From NCBI RefSeq assembly GCF_024171495.1, contig NZ_JALJZW010000008.1, forward strand, positions 36,394-100,393: a stretch of 64,000 bases of DNA, read 5' to 3'. Positions within the stretch are counted from its first letter, which is position 1, and every line of letters starts with the position of its first letter. Made by a program: the position numbers and the translations under genes. Of this stretch, positions 1-8,399 are shown one piece after another. Below the pieces are notes generated by a model. The model worked only from the letters and a program-made list of their open reading frames with translations. It had not been told where the DNA came from and did not search any database. The DNA is from Deinococcus sp. HSC-46F16 (lineage in GTDB: Bacteria > Deinococcota > Deinococci > Deinococcales > Deinococcaceae).

Positions 1-759
1 GCCGCTCGGCGTCTCGCCGATGATGACGGTGCTGGGGGGCGTCACGATGGTCGTGGTGCCGCCGGTGGTGGGAGGAGTGGTGGTCGTGGTGGCCGCGCGG
101 GCTTCCAGGGCCGCGATGCGGGCTTCGAGCGCCGCCGTGTTGGCCGCCGCGCCCGCAGGGCCAGCGGGGCCTGCCGGACCAGCCGGACCCTGGGGACCGG
201 CGGGGATGTTGCGGATCGCCGTTTCCAGCGCGTCAATGCGGGCGGTCAGGGCCGCCGTGTCGGCGCCAGCGGTCCCGGCGGTGCCCAGCGCATTGATGCG
301 CTCTTCCAGCGCGGCGATGCGGGCCTGCTGCTCAGCGTTGAGGCGCTCGAGGTCCGTCACGCGGGTGCTGATGGCGGCCAGTTCGGTGGCGACCTCCTGC
401 ATCCCGGCCGTGATGGTGGCGAGGTCACTCTGGCTGAGGGTGGCGTTGCTCAGGGCGCCGGTCTGGAGCAGGCGGTAGAAGATCAGCGCCGCTTCGTAGC
501 GGGTGATGTTCTGGTTGCCGCGGAAGGTCCCGTCCGGGTAGCCCTGAAGCAGCCCACGCTGCACGAGCAGGTCCACCGCGTCCTTGGCCCAGTGCCCGGC
601 GGGCACGTCGGTAAAGGTCGTGACCTGGGCCGGGGTGGCCGTGGTCGTCGCCGGGGTCTGGGTGGTCTGCGTCGTCTGGGTCTGCGTGGTGGTCGTCTGG
701 GCGTTGGCGGCACCCAGGGCCAGGGCCAGGGTCGAAGCGAGGGTCAGGGACTTGCGCAT
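1..759 (-). CDS. SLH-domain S-layer-like protein, N-terminal part (runs off left edge)
   Basis: Envelope protein of the Deinococcus SlpA/S-layer-like type; only the first 253 codons lie in the window and the frame stays open to base 1. The start at 759 follows a strong ribosome site, AAAGGAG, 5 nt upstream. Residues 1-20 are a typical signal peptide ending ANA/Q. A Thr/Gln-rich spacer follows, then one S-layer homology domain at about residues 46-100 (TFTDVPAGHWA, then GYPDGTF). A coiled-coil segment with repeated RIAALEERI-like heptads follows, then a short collagen-like run (GPQGPAGPAGPAG), more heptads and a Thr-rich stretch. In this family the SLH domain binds cell-wall polymer and the missing C-terminal part is a beta-barrel or array domain. 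That it is the main S-layer protein rather than a paralogue is inference. Confidence 0.85.
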   Translation of the reverse strand, partial: MRKSLTLASTLALALGAANAQTTTTQTQTTQTTQTPATTTATPAQVTTFTDVPAGHWAKDAVDLLVQRGLLQGYPDGTFRGNQNITRYEAALIFYRLLQTGALSNATLSQSDLATITAGMQEVATELAAISTRVTDLERLNAEQQARIAALEERINALGTAGTAGADTAALTARIDALETAIRNIPAGPQGPAGPAGPAGPAGAAANTAALEARIAALEARAATTTTTPPTTGGTTTIVTPPSTVIIGETPSG

Positions 760-1031
760 AGTTCTCCTTTGAAACGCGGGAAAGCGGCTGGTCCGCCCCG
801 CTGCACGGCCTCACCGTAGGAAGACGCCGTGAGGACGCCATGAACTGTAACCCCTCCCGCCATGCATCACATGACGGTTTCTTCTCAGAAAGCTCAAGCC
901 GGGGCCTTCCCTAAATGGCGTGTGAGAGGCGCAGCCCCCCCGATGAGGAATCTGACGCGCCTCTCAGAGACGACGCTGCCCGGCCACCTCGCCCCGCTGG
1001 CCCCACGCCCCTGTCCCGCCGGGAGGCTCCC

Positions 1032-1037
1032 TATACT
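1032..1037 (+). promoter_or_regulatory. -10 element TATACT for a leaderless purine nucleoside phosphorylase mRNA
   Basis: TATACT ends 7 nt before the ATG at 1045 and there is no Shine-Dalgarno sequence between them. The same TATACT plus 7 nt spacing precedes the ABC-F gene (39435), gatC (46731) and the oligopeptidase gene (61849). Confidence 0.6.
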
Positions 1038-1044
1038 GCCGCGC

Positions 1045-1770
1045 ATGAGTCAGATTCACCTGCGGGCAGAGCCGGGCGACGTGGCGGAGTACGTGCTGCT
1101 CCCCGGCGATCCGGGCCGGGCACGGCGCATCGCCGAGACGTATCTGGAAGGCGCCCGCCTGTACACCGAGCACCGCCAACTGCTGGGCTTCACCGGCACC
1201 TACCGGGGCGTGCGCGTCAGCGTGCAGACGACCGGGATGGGCTGCCCCAGCGCGGCCATCGTCGCGGAGGAACTCGCGCGGCTGGGGGCCAAGACGCTGA
1301 TCCGGGTCGGCACCCTGGGCGGCGCGACCCCGCGCGTGCAGCCCGCCGATCTGGTGGTCGCCACGGCGGCCGTGCCCAACGACGGCACCACCCGGCAGAT
1401 GCTGGGCGGGTCGCCCTACGCCCCCGCCGCCAGCTTCGAGGTCGTGGAGGCGGCGGTCGCCTCGGCCCGTGCCCTGGGGGTGCCGCACCACGCGGGGCTG
1501 ATCATGACGGAGGACGCCTTTTACGCCAGCACGCCCGAACACGCCCGGTTGTGGGCCTCGCGCGGGGTGCTGGGCTTCGAGATGGAGGCGAGCGCGGTCT
1601 TTCTGGTCGCGGCGCAGCATGGCCTGCGGGCGGGCTGCCTGACCGCGTGCAGCAACGACATCGGGGACCCGCAGCTCGTGCCCGACGAGGTGCTGGCGCA
1701 GGGGGTTGACCGGATGGTGCGGGTGGCGCTGGACGCGGTGGTGCGGCTGGCCGGGGCCGAAGGCCGCTGA
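1045..1770 (+). CDS. deoD: purine nucleoside phosphorylase (PNP/UDP family)
   Basis: Cytosolic nucleoside salvage enzyme that splits purine nucleosides with phosphate to base and ribose-1-phosphate. The 241-residue product begins SQIHLRAEPGDVAEYVLLPGDPGRA, with the GDPGR phosphate-binding loop near residue 24, RVGTLGG near 90 and the FEMEAS ribose-binding signature near 178. From memory the sequence follows the short Thermus PNP almost throughout, so PNP fits better than uridine phosphorylase, though substrate range cannot be read with certainty. The start at 1045 is chosen because TATACT at 1032-1037 ends 7 nt before it, giving a leaderless transcript. An upstream in-frame ATG at 862 would add a tail with no family similarity. 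Confidence 0.88.
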   Translation: MSQIHLRAEPGDVAEYVLLPGDPGRARRIAETYLEGARLYTEHRQLLGFTGTYRGVRVSVQTTGMGCPSAAIVAEELARLGAKTLIRVGTLGGATPRVQPADLVVATAAVPNDGTTRQMLGGSPYAPAASFEVVEAAVASARALGVPHHAGLIMTEDAFYASTPEHARLWASRGVLGFEMEASAVFLVAAQHGLRAGCLTACSNDIGDPQLVPDEVLAQGVDRMVRVALDAVVRLAGAEGR

Positions 1771-1801
1771 CCCCGGCCGCCGGGCGTGGCAGGATGAACC
1801 C

Positions 1802-2599
1802 ATGACGATGCTCGACGAGATTGAGTTCAACCATATCCAGCTCGACCAGCACGGCCCGCTCGCGGTGCTGACCGTCAACCGCCCGAAGGCGCTCAACGCG
1901 CTGAACGCCGATACCCTGGCCGAGATCAGCGCCGCCCTCGACGCGGTGGTGGACGTGCCCGAGATCGGCGCCCTGATCGTGACCGGGGGCGGCGACCGGG
2001 CGTTCGTGGCGGGGGCCGACATCAGCGAGCTGGCCGAACTGGAGGACGTGTACCAGGGCCGCGAACTGGCCCTCGCCGGGCAGGACGTGATGCAGACGGT
2101 GGCGAACCTGCCCATCCCGACCATCGCCGCCGTGAACGGCTTCGCGCTGGGCGGGGGGCTGGAACTCGCGCTGGCCTGCGACGTGCGGGTGGCCTCGCCG
2201 GGTGCGAAGTTGGGCCTGCCCGAAGTGTCGCTGGGCCTGATTCCCGGCTTCGGGGGCACCCAGCGCCTCGCCCGTCTTGTCGGGGCGGGTCCGGCCCTCG
2301 ACCTGATGCTGACCGGGCGGCAGATGGCCGCGGAGGAGGCCCTGCGCCTGGGGCTGGTGAACTACGTCGCGGACGATCCCCTGCAAAAGGCCCGCGAGGT
2401 CGCCGAGCAGATGGTGCGGCACGCGCCCATCGCGCTCTCGCTCGTCAAGGAAGCGGTGCGCCGGGGGCTGGACACCTCGCTGGAGGCGGGGCTGGAGATC
2501 GAGGCCGACCTCTTCGGAATGCTGGTGGCGACCAAGGACTTCCGCGAGGGCACGTCCGCCTTCCTGGCCAAGCGCAAGCCGGAGTTCCAGGGTGAGTGA
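1802..2599 (+). CDS. enoyl-CoA hydratase / crotonase-family protein
   Basis: Crotonase-fold enzyme of 265 residues, expected to hydrate enoyl-CoA in fatty-acid beta-oxidation. Visible motifs are AFVAGADISEL around residue 66 (first oxyanion-hole strand), the GFALGGGLELALACD block near residue 112 (second oxyanion hole) and LPEVSLGLIPGFGGTQRL near 140, which carries the second catalytic Glu found in true hydratases (E in PEVSLG). A crotonase paralogue with other chemistry is possible, but both Glu positions fit a hydratase. The start at 1802 is the first ATG before the conserved N-terminal strand. The last 8 bases overlap the next gene, so the two are probably co-transcribed and translationally coupled. 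Confidence 0.88.
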   Translation: MTMLDEIEFNHIQLDQHGPLAVLTVNRPKALNALNADTLAEISAALDAVVDVPEIGALIVTGGGDRAFVAGADISELAELEDVYQGRELALAGQDVMQTVANLPIPTIAAVNGFALGGGLELALACDVRVASPGAKLGLPEVSLGLIPGFGGTQRLARLVGAGPALDLMLTGRQMAAEEALRLGLVNYVADDPLQKAREVAEQMVRHAPIALSLVKEAVRRGLDTSLEAGLEIEADLFGMLVATKDFREGTSAFLAKRKPEFQGE

Positions 2600-3728
2600 G
2601 CCCCGGACGCCGCCTGAACCGGAACGCTCCGGCCAGGAGCGGCTGGGGCATGGCACGGGCGACTCCAAGTTCACCCTCAGCGTGGCGGGTGGGCACCTTC
2701 AGGACGTGGAGGGCCGCCACAGCGAGGGGACGCCGGACGTCCCGCCCCCCCCACCCGCCGACGTTCCGGCCGACGGGCGCGTCGTCGAGTTCACCACCCC
2801 CCGCGCCAAGCTGATCGCGGAGGCGCACGGGGCGATCCACGCCGACCTCCAGGCGTACCCCCGTGCCCTGGCCGCCTACGAGGCCCTGCGCGGCGACCCC
2901 GAGGCGCTGGCCCACTGGGACATGGCGAACTACGTCACCATGCGCAAGCTGGGCTACAACGACCACGGGCGGGTCCATTCCTTTATCACGGGCGCGGCCA
3001 GCATGGCCTTGACCGAGCTGCTGCTGGAAGCCGGGGTGCGCCCGGACATCATGGAGTCGGGCGTGGGTGACGCCGACGACGTGTTTCTGGCGGTGATTCT
3101 GGGCACCATGCTCCACGACATCGGCAACCAGATTCACCGGGTCGGCCACGAGGCGCACGGGGTCGCGCTCGCGCTGCCCATCCTCGACCGCATCCTGGGA
3201 CCGATCTACCCCGACCCCTTCAAGCGGACCAAGGTGCGCTCCTTTATCCTGGGGGCCATCAACTGCCACGACCTCAACCCGGTGCCCTTGACGTTGGAGG
3301 GCGGCATCACGGCGGTCGCGGACGGCACCGACATCACCAAGGGGCGCGGGCGCAAGGCCTTTGCGCTGGGCAGCGTGGACATCCACTCCATCAGTGCGCT
3401 GGCGGTGGACCAGGTCGTGATCGAGCGCGGGCGCGACAAGCCGGTGCTCATCAACGTGACCATGAACAACTCCGGCGGCATCTTTCAGGTCGAGGAGGTG
3501 CTGGCGCCCAAGGTGATCCGCACCCCCATGAGCCGTTACGTGGAGCTGCGGGCGACCACCCGCGCGGAGGGCGACGAGCAGATTCTGCGCCGGGTACGGC
3601 TCGACGGCGACCACTTCGTGATGGACCTGGAGGGCGGTGAGCAGGTGGTCACCCCGGTGGTGGACCGCCGGGGACAGGTGGCGCAGGCGGTGGCCGAGGT
3701 GCTGGACGCGGGCACGCGGGGACCTTAA
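2592..3728 (+). CDS. HD-domain phosphohydrolase
   Basis: Predicted metal-dependent phosphohydrolase of 378 residues, substrate unknown. The first 60 residues are polar and Pro-rich with no recognised fold. The HD core follows: DHGRVHS near residue 126 supplies the first His, LHDIGNQIHRVGHE near residue 176 gives the HD pair, and NCHDLNP near 227 gives a further metal ligand region. It starts at a GTG overlapping the end of the crotonase gene by 8 bases, with GGAG 7 nt upstream inside that gene. Neighbours do not reveal the substrate; a nucleotide or signalling phosphodiester is the usual role of the fold. Confidence 0.8.
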   Translation: MSEPRTPPEPERSGQERLGHGTGDSKFTLSVAGGHLQDVEGRHSEGTPDVPPPPPADVPADGRVVEFTTPRAKLIAEAHGAIHADLQAYPRALAAYEALRGDPEALAHWDMANYVTMRKLGYNDHGRVHSFITGAASMALTELLLEAGVRPDIMESGVGDADDVFLAVILGTMLHDIGNQIHRVGHEAHGVALALPILDRILGPIYPDPFKRTKVRSFILGAINCHDLNPVPLTLEGGITAVADGTDITKGRGRKAFALGSVDIHSISALAVDQVVIERGRDKPVLINVTMNNSGGIFQVEEVLAPKVIRTPMSRYVELRATTRAEGDEQILRRVRLDGDHFVMDLEGGEQVVTPVVDRRGQVAQAVAEVLDAGTRGP

Positions 3729-3769
3729 CCGTTTCCCCGCCCCCACATTCCCGGCCCGGTCCCCGCCGC

Positions 3770-3775
3770 TACACT
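3770..3775 (+). promoter_or_regulatory. -10 element TACACT for the VanW-family gene
   Basis: TACACT ends 6 nt before the GTG start at 3782 with no ribosome-binding site between them, implying a leaderless mRNA. Confidence 0.5.
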
Positions 3776-3781
3776 GACCGC

Positions 3782-5479
3782 GTGACGAGGGGTTACGCCA
3801 TCGCCGTTTCTGCCGCCGCCTTGCTGGGCGGCGCACTCGCTGTGGGCCTCGCCGCCGGGGACACCGGCCGCCTCGCGCCGGGGCTGGTCGTGGGCAGTGT
3901 GCCCGTCGGTGGCCTGACCCCCGCCGAGGCGCGCGCCCGGCTGACCGGGCAGCCGCTGGCCGTCCCGCAGGTGACCGTGCAGGCCGGGAAGAAGACCTGG
4001 ACCGTTCCCGCCACCCGCCTGGGCTGGCAGGCGGACCCGGCGGCGAGCGTGGCGGCGGCGGTGCGGGCGTCCCAGGACCGCGACCTGTGGCAGAAGGTGC
4101 GCGGGATGGTCGGCCAGGCGGCCACCCAGACGCTTCCTCTGGTGACGCGGGTGGACGAGGCCAGGGCGCGGGCGGCCCTGGAAGCCCTGACCCGCGACCT
4201 CGCCACCACTCCGAAGAACGCGGCGATCTTCTTTGACAAAACCACCCGCCGCTACGCCCTGAGGCCCGACCAGTCGGGGCGCCGTCCCAACGCGGCGGCG
4301 GCGGCCCGCTCGTTTGCCGCCGAGCCCTCCCAGACGCGCCTCTCGCTGCCGGTCACCGAGTGGCCCGCCGAGCACACGGCCGCCGAATTGCGCCCCCACG
4401 TCGAGCGCGGCAACCGCCTGATGCGGCCGCTGACCGTGAAGTTGCAGGGGACCGACCGCACCGGGGTGCTGACGGCCCTCCAGGTCGCGGACCTCTACTG
4501 GGTGCGCGTCAGCGGCATCGAACCCGACGAGAAGACCATTCGCGCCGCCTTCGACCGCCTGACGGACGCGGTGGACCGCCCCGCGCAGAACGCCCGTTTC
4601 CGGCTGGAGGGCGGCAAGCTGGTGAAGGTGAAGGAGGAAGCGGGCCGCGTCACCGACCGGCAGGCCGCGCTCGCTGCCTTCCGAAAGGCTGTGCTCGACC
4701 CGGCTCAGGCGTCGGTGGTGTTCGCGTCCAAGGCCAGCCGCCCCAGCCTGAAGCTGGCCGAGCTGCCCATTCCCGATCAGCTCGAACTGATCGCCTCGGG
4801 GACCAGCACCTACCACGGCAGCAGCGCCGAGCGCCGGACCAATGTGGCGGTGGCCGCCGCGAACATCCACGGGTACGTGGTCCCGAAGGGGGGCGAGTTC
4901 AGCTTCCTGTCGGCGCTGGGCAGCATCACGCCGGACAACGGCTTTGTCGGCGGCCTGATCATCAGCGGGGGCCGCACGGTGGAGGGCCTGGGCGGGGGCG
5001 TGTGCCAGGTGTCCACGACCGCCTTCCGGGCGCTGTATCAGGCGGGCCTGCCCGTCTTGGAGCGGCACCAGCACTCCTACCGGGTGGGTTACTACGAGCC
5101 GGAGGTGGGCTTCGAGGCCGCCGTGTACGACCCCGGCCTCGACCTGCGGCTGAAAAACGACACGGGCGGTCCCCTCTTCATCAAGACGGTCAACGACGAC
5201 GCCAAGAGCCGCCTGGAGGTGCAGGTGTGGGGCATCAAGCCGGAGCGCACGGTCACGGTCCGCCCCGCCGTCATCCACCGCTACACGCCGCACCCGCCCG
5301 CGCAGTACGTGGTCAACCCTGCCCTCGGCCCCGGTGCCGTGCGGCAGGTGGACTGGGCCAAGGACGGCTACGACCTCTCCATCACCCGGACCATCAAGGA
5401 GAAAAAGGGCACCCGCACCGACCAGACCAAGACGAGCTACAAGCCGTGGCGGGCGGTGTACGAGGTGGGGCCGAGGTAG
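3782..5479 (+). CDS. VanW family secreted or membrane-anchored protein
   Basis: A 565-residue exported protein of the VanW/YoaR type. It starts at a GTG whose -10 element lies 6 nt upstream. The N-terminus (TRGYAIAVSAAALLGGALAVGLAAG) is a signal peptide or anchor. Two regions, roughly residues 35-130 and 190-300, look like the peptidoglycan-binding domains (PG_binding_4) common in this family. The VanW domain occupies about residues 350-480 and carries the signature GGGVCQVSTT near residue 405. A Lys/Thr-rich C-terminal tail follows. VanW proteins occur in some vancomycin-resistance clusters but their activity is not established; a cell-wall role is inferred. It converges on the gene at 5489 with only 9 bases between the stops. 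Confidence 0.85.
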   Translation: MTRGYAIAVSAAALLGGALAVGLAAGDTGRLAPGLVVGSVPVGGLTPAEARARLTGQPLAVPQVTVQAGKKTWTVPATRLGWQADPAASVAAAVRASQDRDLWQKVRGMVGQAATQTLPLVTRVDEARARAALEALTRDLATTPKNAAIFFDKTTRRYALRPDQSGRRPNAAAAARSFAAEPSQTRLSLPVTEWPAEHTAAELRPHVERGNRLMRPLTVKLQGTDRTGVLTALQVADLYWVRVSGIEPDEKTIRAAFDRLTDAVDRPAQNARFRLEGGKLVKVKEEAGRVTDRQAALAAFRKAVLDPAQASVVFASKASRPSLKLAELPIPDQLELIASGTSTYHGSSAERRTNVAVAAANIHGYVVPKGGEFSFLSALGSITPDNGFVGGLIISGGRTVEGLGGGVCQVSTTAFRALYQAGLPVLERHQHSYRVGYYEPEVGFEAAVYDPGLDLRLKNDTGGPLFIKTVNDDAKSRLEVQVWGIKPERTVTVRPAVIHRYTPHPPAQYVVNPALGPGAVRQVDWAKDGYDLSITRTIKEKKGTRTDQTKTSYKPWRAVYEVGPR

Positions 5480-5488
5480 GGGAGGCCC

Positions 5489-6241
<753 letters not shown>

Positions 6242-6243
6242 GG

Positions 6244-6822
6244 TCAGACCTCCCACACCGAGCGGTAGGGCCGCCCGCGCAGCCGCTGAGACAGGTCCAC
6301 CGCCCGCTCCACCGTGCGGGTCAGCCGCTCCACGAGCCACTCGCCCGGTACGCCGTCCTCTGCCCAGTCGGCCCCAGTCGTGTACACGAAGTGCGGATTG
6401 ACCACGCAGCGAAAATCGGTCATCAGCCCGAACGCGAAGGCCCCGTGGCTGAGGTATCCATGCGCGAGGCCGCCCGACACCAGAAAGGTCACGGGTTGGT
6501 CGAACCACGCCCCGTGCAGCCCCCGCTCGGGGTCGGTGCTGCCCGTCAGTTCGACCAATGCCTTGGCGCCCGACCCCAGCCCCCAGTTGTAGACGGGGAC
6601 GGCCAGGAAAACACCGTCCGCCTCCCGAATGGCGCGGTGGTAGACCTCGGCATGGGGGTGGGCGTAGCAGGTGTCGTTGTCGAAGGGGGGCAGCGGCGTC
6701 TCGCGCAGGTCGAGCAGGGTCACCTCGTGCCCCTCCGCCCGGAGCTGCTCCGCCGCCAGCCCCGCCATCCAGCGGCTGCGGCTCTGGGGGTCGAGGCTGG
6801 TGGAGAGGACCGCGAACTTCAC
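6244..6822 (-). CDS. NAD(P)H-dependent FMN reductase family protein
   Basis: Flavodoxin-fold oxidoreductase of 192 residues, likely FMN-bound and reducing flavin, quinone or chromate-like acceptors with NAD(P)H. The N-terminal strand and phosphate loop read [16 protein letters not shown], and [18 protein letters not shown] near residue 76 matches the FMN-binding P-x-Y-N region of the family. It starts at a GTG; TAGCCT (6830-6835 on this strand) ends exactly 7 nt upstream, so the mRNA appears leaderless. Its stop precedes the pseudouridine synthase start by 2 bases. The physiological acceptor is not known. Confidence 0.85.
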   Translation of the reverse strand: MKFAVLSTSLDPQSRSRWMAGLAAEQLRAEGHEVTLLDLRETPLPPFDNDTCYAHPHAEVYHRAIREADGVFLAVPVYNWGLGSGAKALVELTGSTDPERGLHGAWFDQPVTFLVSGGLAHGYLSHGAFAFGLMTDFRCVVNPHFVYTTGADWAEDGVPGEWLVERLTRTVERAVDLSQRLRGRPYRSVWEV

Positions 6823-6829
6823 GCCCGGC

Positions 6830-6835
6830 AGGCTA
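6830..6835 (-). promoter_or_regulatory. -10 element TAGCCT for the FMN reductase operon
   Basis: On the minus strand TAGCCT ends 7 nt before the GTG at 6822, with no ribosome-binding site between. Confidence 0.5.
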
Positions 6836-6898
6836 GCAGAGGGGCGGGAGCCTCGCGGGGAAGCGGGTCGGGTACGCTGCGGGCTGGAGGTCCCCCTG

Positions 6899-7858
6899 AT
6901 GGTGTCCCGTCTTCGCGCCGTGCCCGTTCACGTCCGCCTGTCGTGGCTGTTGCCGCTGGCCTTTGTGCTGGCCGCGCTGGCCCTGGCCGTTACGTCACCG
7001 GACGAACCACGCGCCCGCTTCGCGCACCTTGCCCTCGTGGACGCCACGCTCAGCACGGCGCTGGTCGTCCTTTTGCTCACGCCCGTCGCTCAGCGGAACT
7101 GGCATGCTTTCCTCGGCGTGGGCCTGCGGGGCGTCGCGCTCACGGCGCTCGTCTTTCCAGAAGTGCGGGCGTACCTGTGGCTGGACCTGATGGGCCTCGC
7201 AGTGGGGGGCGTGCTGGTGGGGCGCGGGTGGCGGCTGCCGTTGCCGGAGGGGTACAGCGAACTCGATGACTTAGAGCGCCTCTACGCCTTGTGTGGTCGG
7301 CTGAGCCGCACCCCCAGACTCACCCGCCTTCCCCTCTACGACCTGCTGCTGTTCCGGCACCTGTTCGTGCGCCCGCGTCTGCCGGAAGGCCAGCACTTCG
7401 GCACCCGGCGCGGGGCGACGACCGGGGCCACCTTGACCCTGCTGGTCTTTGGGAGCGCGGTAGAGGGGTTACTCGCGCACGTCCTGCTGGAGCGGTGGAA
7501 TCCCACGGCCGCGTGGGTCTGGACTGGACTGAACGTGGCGGGCTTGCTGTGGCTGCTCGCCTACGGGCGTGCGCTGGCGACCCGGCCTGTCACGGTGGGA
7601 CGGCGACGCCTCTACCTTCGCTCCGGCCTGCACTGGACGGGAAGCACGGCGTTGGCAAATCTGGAGGAGGCCGCGCCCTACGGTGCCGGAGAGGATGCGG
7701 ACGCGCTCTGCATCGCCATCGACGTGCGGCCGAACGTGACCCTCCGCTTCACGGAACCCGTGCGGCTCTACGGCGTTTACCTCACCGAGCGCGAGGTGCG
7801 GCAAGTAACCCTGCATCTGGACGACCCAGCCGCGTTCCTGAGGGCGCTGAACCGTTAG
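6899..7858 (+). CDS. integral membrane protein of unknown function
   Basis: A 319-residue protein I do not recognise. GGAGG sits 6 nt before the ATG at 6899. Residues 10-110 hold about four hydrophobic segments (LSWLLPLAFVLAALALAV is the first), a polar central part of about 70 residues rich in Arg and Leu follows, then two further membrane segments around residues 180-230. The last 85 residues are soluble, beta-rich and resemble a membrane-associated PH-like domain (GRRRLYLRSGLHW onwards), but that resemblance is weak. The stop overlaps the convergent thioredoxin-like gene by 4 bases. No function can be assigned. Confidence 0.7.
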   Translation: MVSRLRAVPVHVRLSWLLPLAFVLAALALAVTSPDEPRARFAHLALVDATLSTALVVLLLTPVAQRNWHAFLGVGLRGVALTALVFPEVRAYLWLDLMGLAVGGVLVGRGWRLPLPEGYSELDDLERLYALCGRLSRTPRLTRLPLYDLLLFRHLFVRPRLPEGQHFGTRRGATTGATLTLLVFGSAVEGLLAHVLLERWNPTAAWVWTGLNVAGLLWLLAYGRALATRPVTVGRRRLYLRSGLHWTGSTALANLEEAAPYGAGEDADALCIAIDVRPNVTLRFTEPVRLYGVYLTEREVRQVTLHLDDPAAFLRALNR

Positions 7859-8295
7859 GCCAGCCCCAGCCCCGCCCGAACCTGCTCCTCGTTCGCGTCG
7901 GCCCCGACCAGCACGCGCTCGACCTGCCCACCGGGATCCGTCACCAGCAGGGTGGGGAAGACCCGCACCCCGTAGGCCCGGCGCAGCGATCCCTCCCGGT
8001 CGAGCAGCAGCGAGCCGCCGTAGACCTGTTCGGGCACCTCGCCCCGCCGGGCGTCCACCACCCGCAGGTCGAGGCCGCTTGCCGCCGCCAGCCGACCGAT
8101 AAAGAGGTCGATGCCGTCGCACGGGGCGCACCCCTCGCTCTTGAAGTACAGCAGCGATCGCCGGGTCAGCCCCAGCGCGGGCGGCGGCGGGACCGTCTGC
8201 CCGGCCTTCGCGGTGGAGCGGGTCAGCAGGTGGCCGAGGGCGCGGCCCAGGAACGGGGGAAGCCGCAGCCGAATCTGCCGGGGGGGAGTGGACAT
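7855..8295 (-). CDS. thioredoxin-like protein with CAPC motif
   Basis: A 146-residue thioredoxin-fold protein. The redox motif is CAPC, in [13 protein letters not shown] near residue 55, and the cis-Pro region reads VRVFPTLLV near residue 112. The fold is followed by [10 protein letters not shown], the usual last strand and helix. The N-terminal 40 residues ([12 protein letters not shown]) are amphipathic rather than a clear signal peptide, so a cytosolic or peripheral location is likely. Compared with thioredoxin the WCGPC motif is changed to GCAPC, which should alter redox potential. The ATG at 8295 is preferred over an upstream in-frame start because the added residues are low-complexity. 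The substrate is unknown. Confidence 0.75.
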   Translation of the reverse strand: MSTPPRQIRLRLPPFLGRALGHLLTRSTAKAGQTVPPPPALGLTRRSLLYFKSEGCAPCDGIDLFIGRLAAASGLDLRVVDARRGEVPEQVYGGSLLLDREGSLRRAYGVRVFPTLLVTDPGGQVERVLVGADANEEQVRAGLGLA

Positions 8296-8399
8296 GGTGC
8301 CGGGGAGTACGGGCCGGGCGGGGCCGGGGTTCCCCAACCCTTCCTAAGCCACAAGGCCCACGTTCGGGCCGGGCGAGCGTTGTTATGCTCCTCCCCGAC

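Noticed and set aside
862..1044. Longer start for the nucleoside phosphorylase
   Set aside because: The added residues lack similarity to the family and would lie upstream of the TATACT element.
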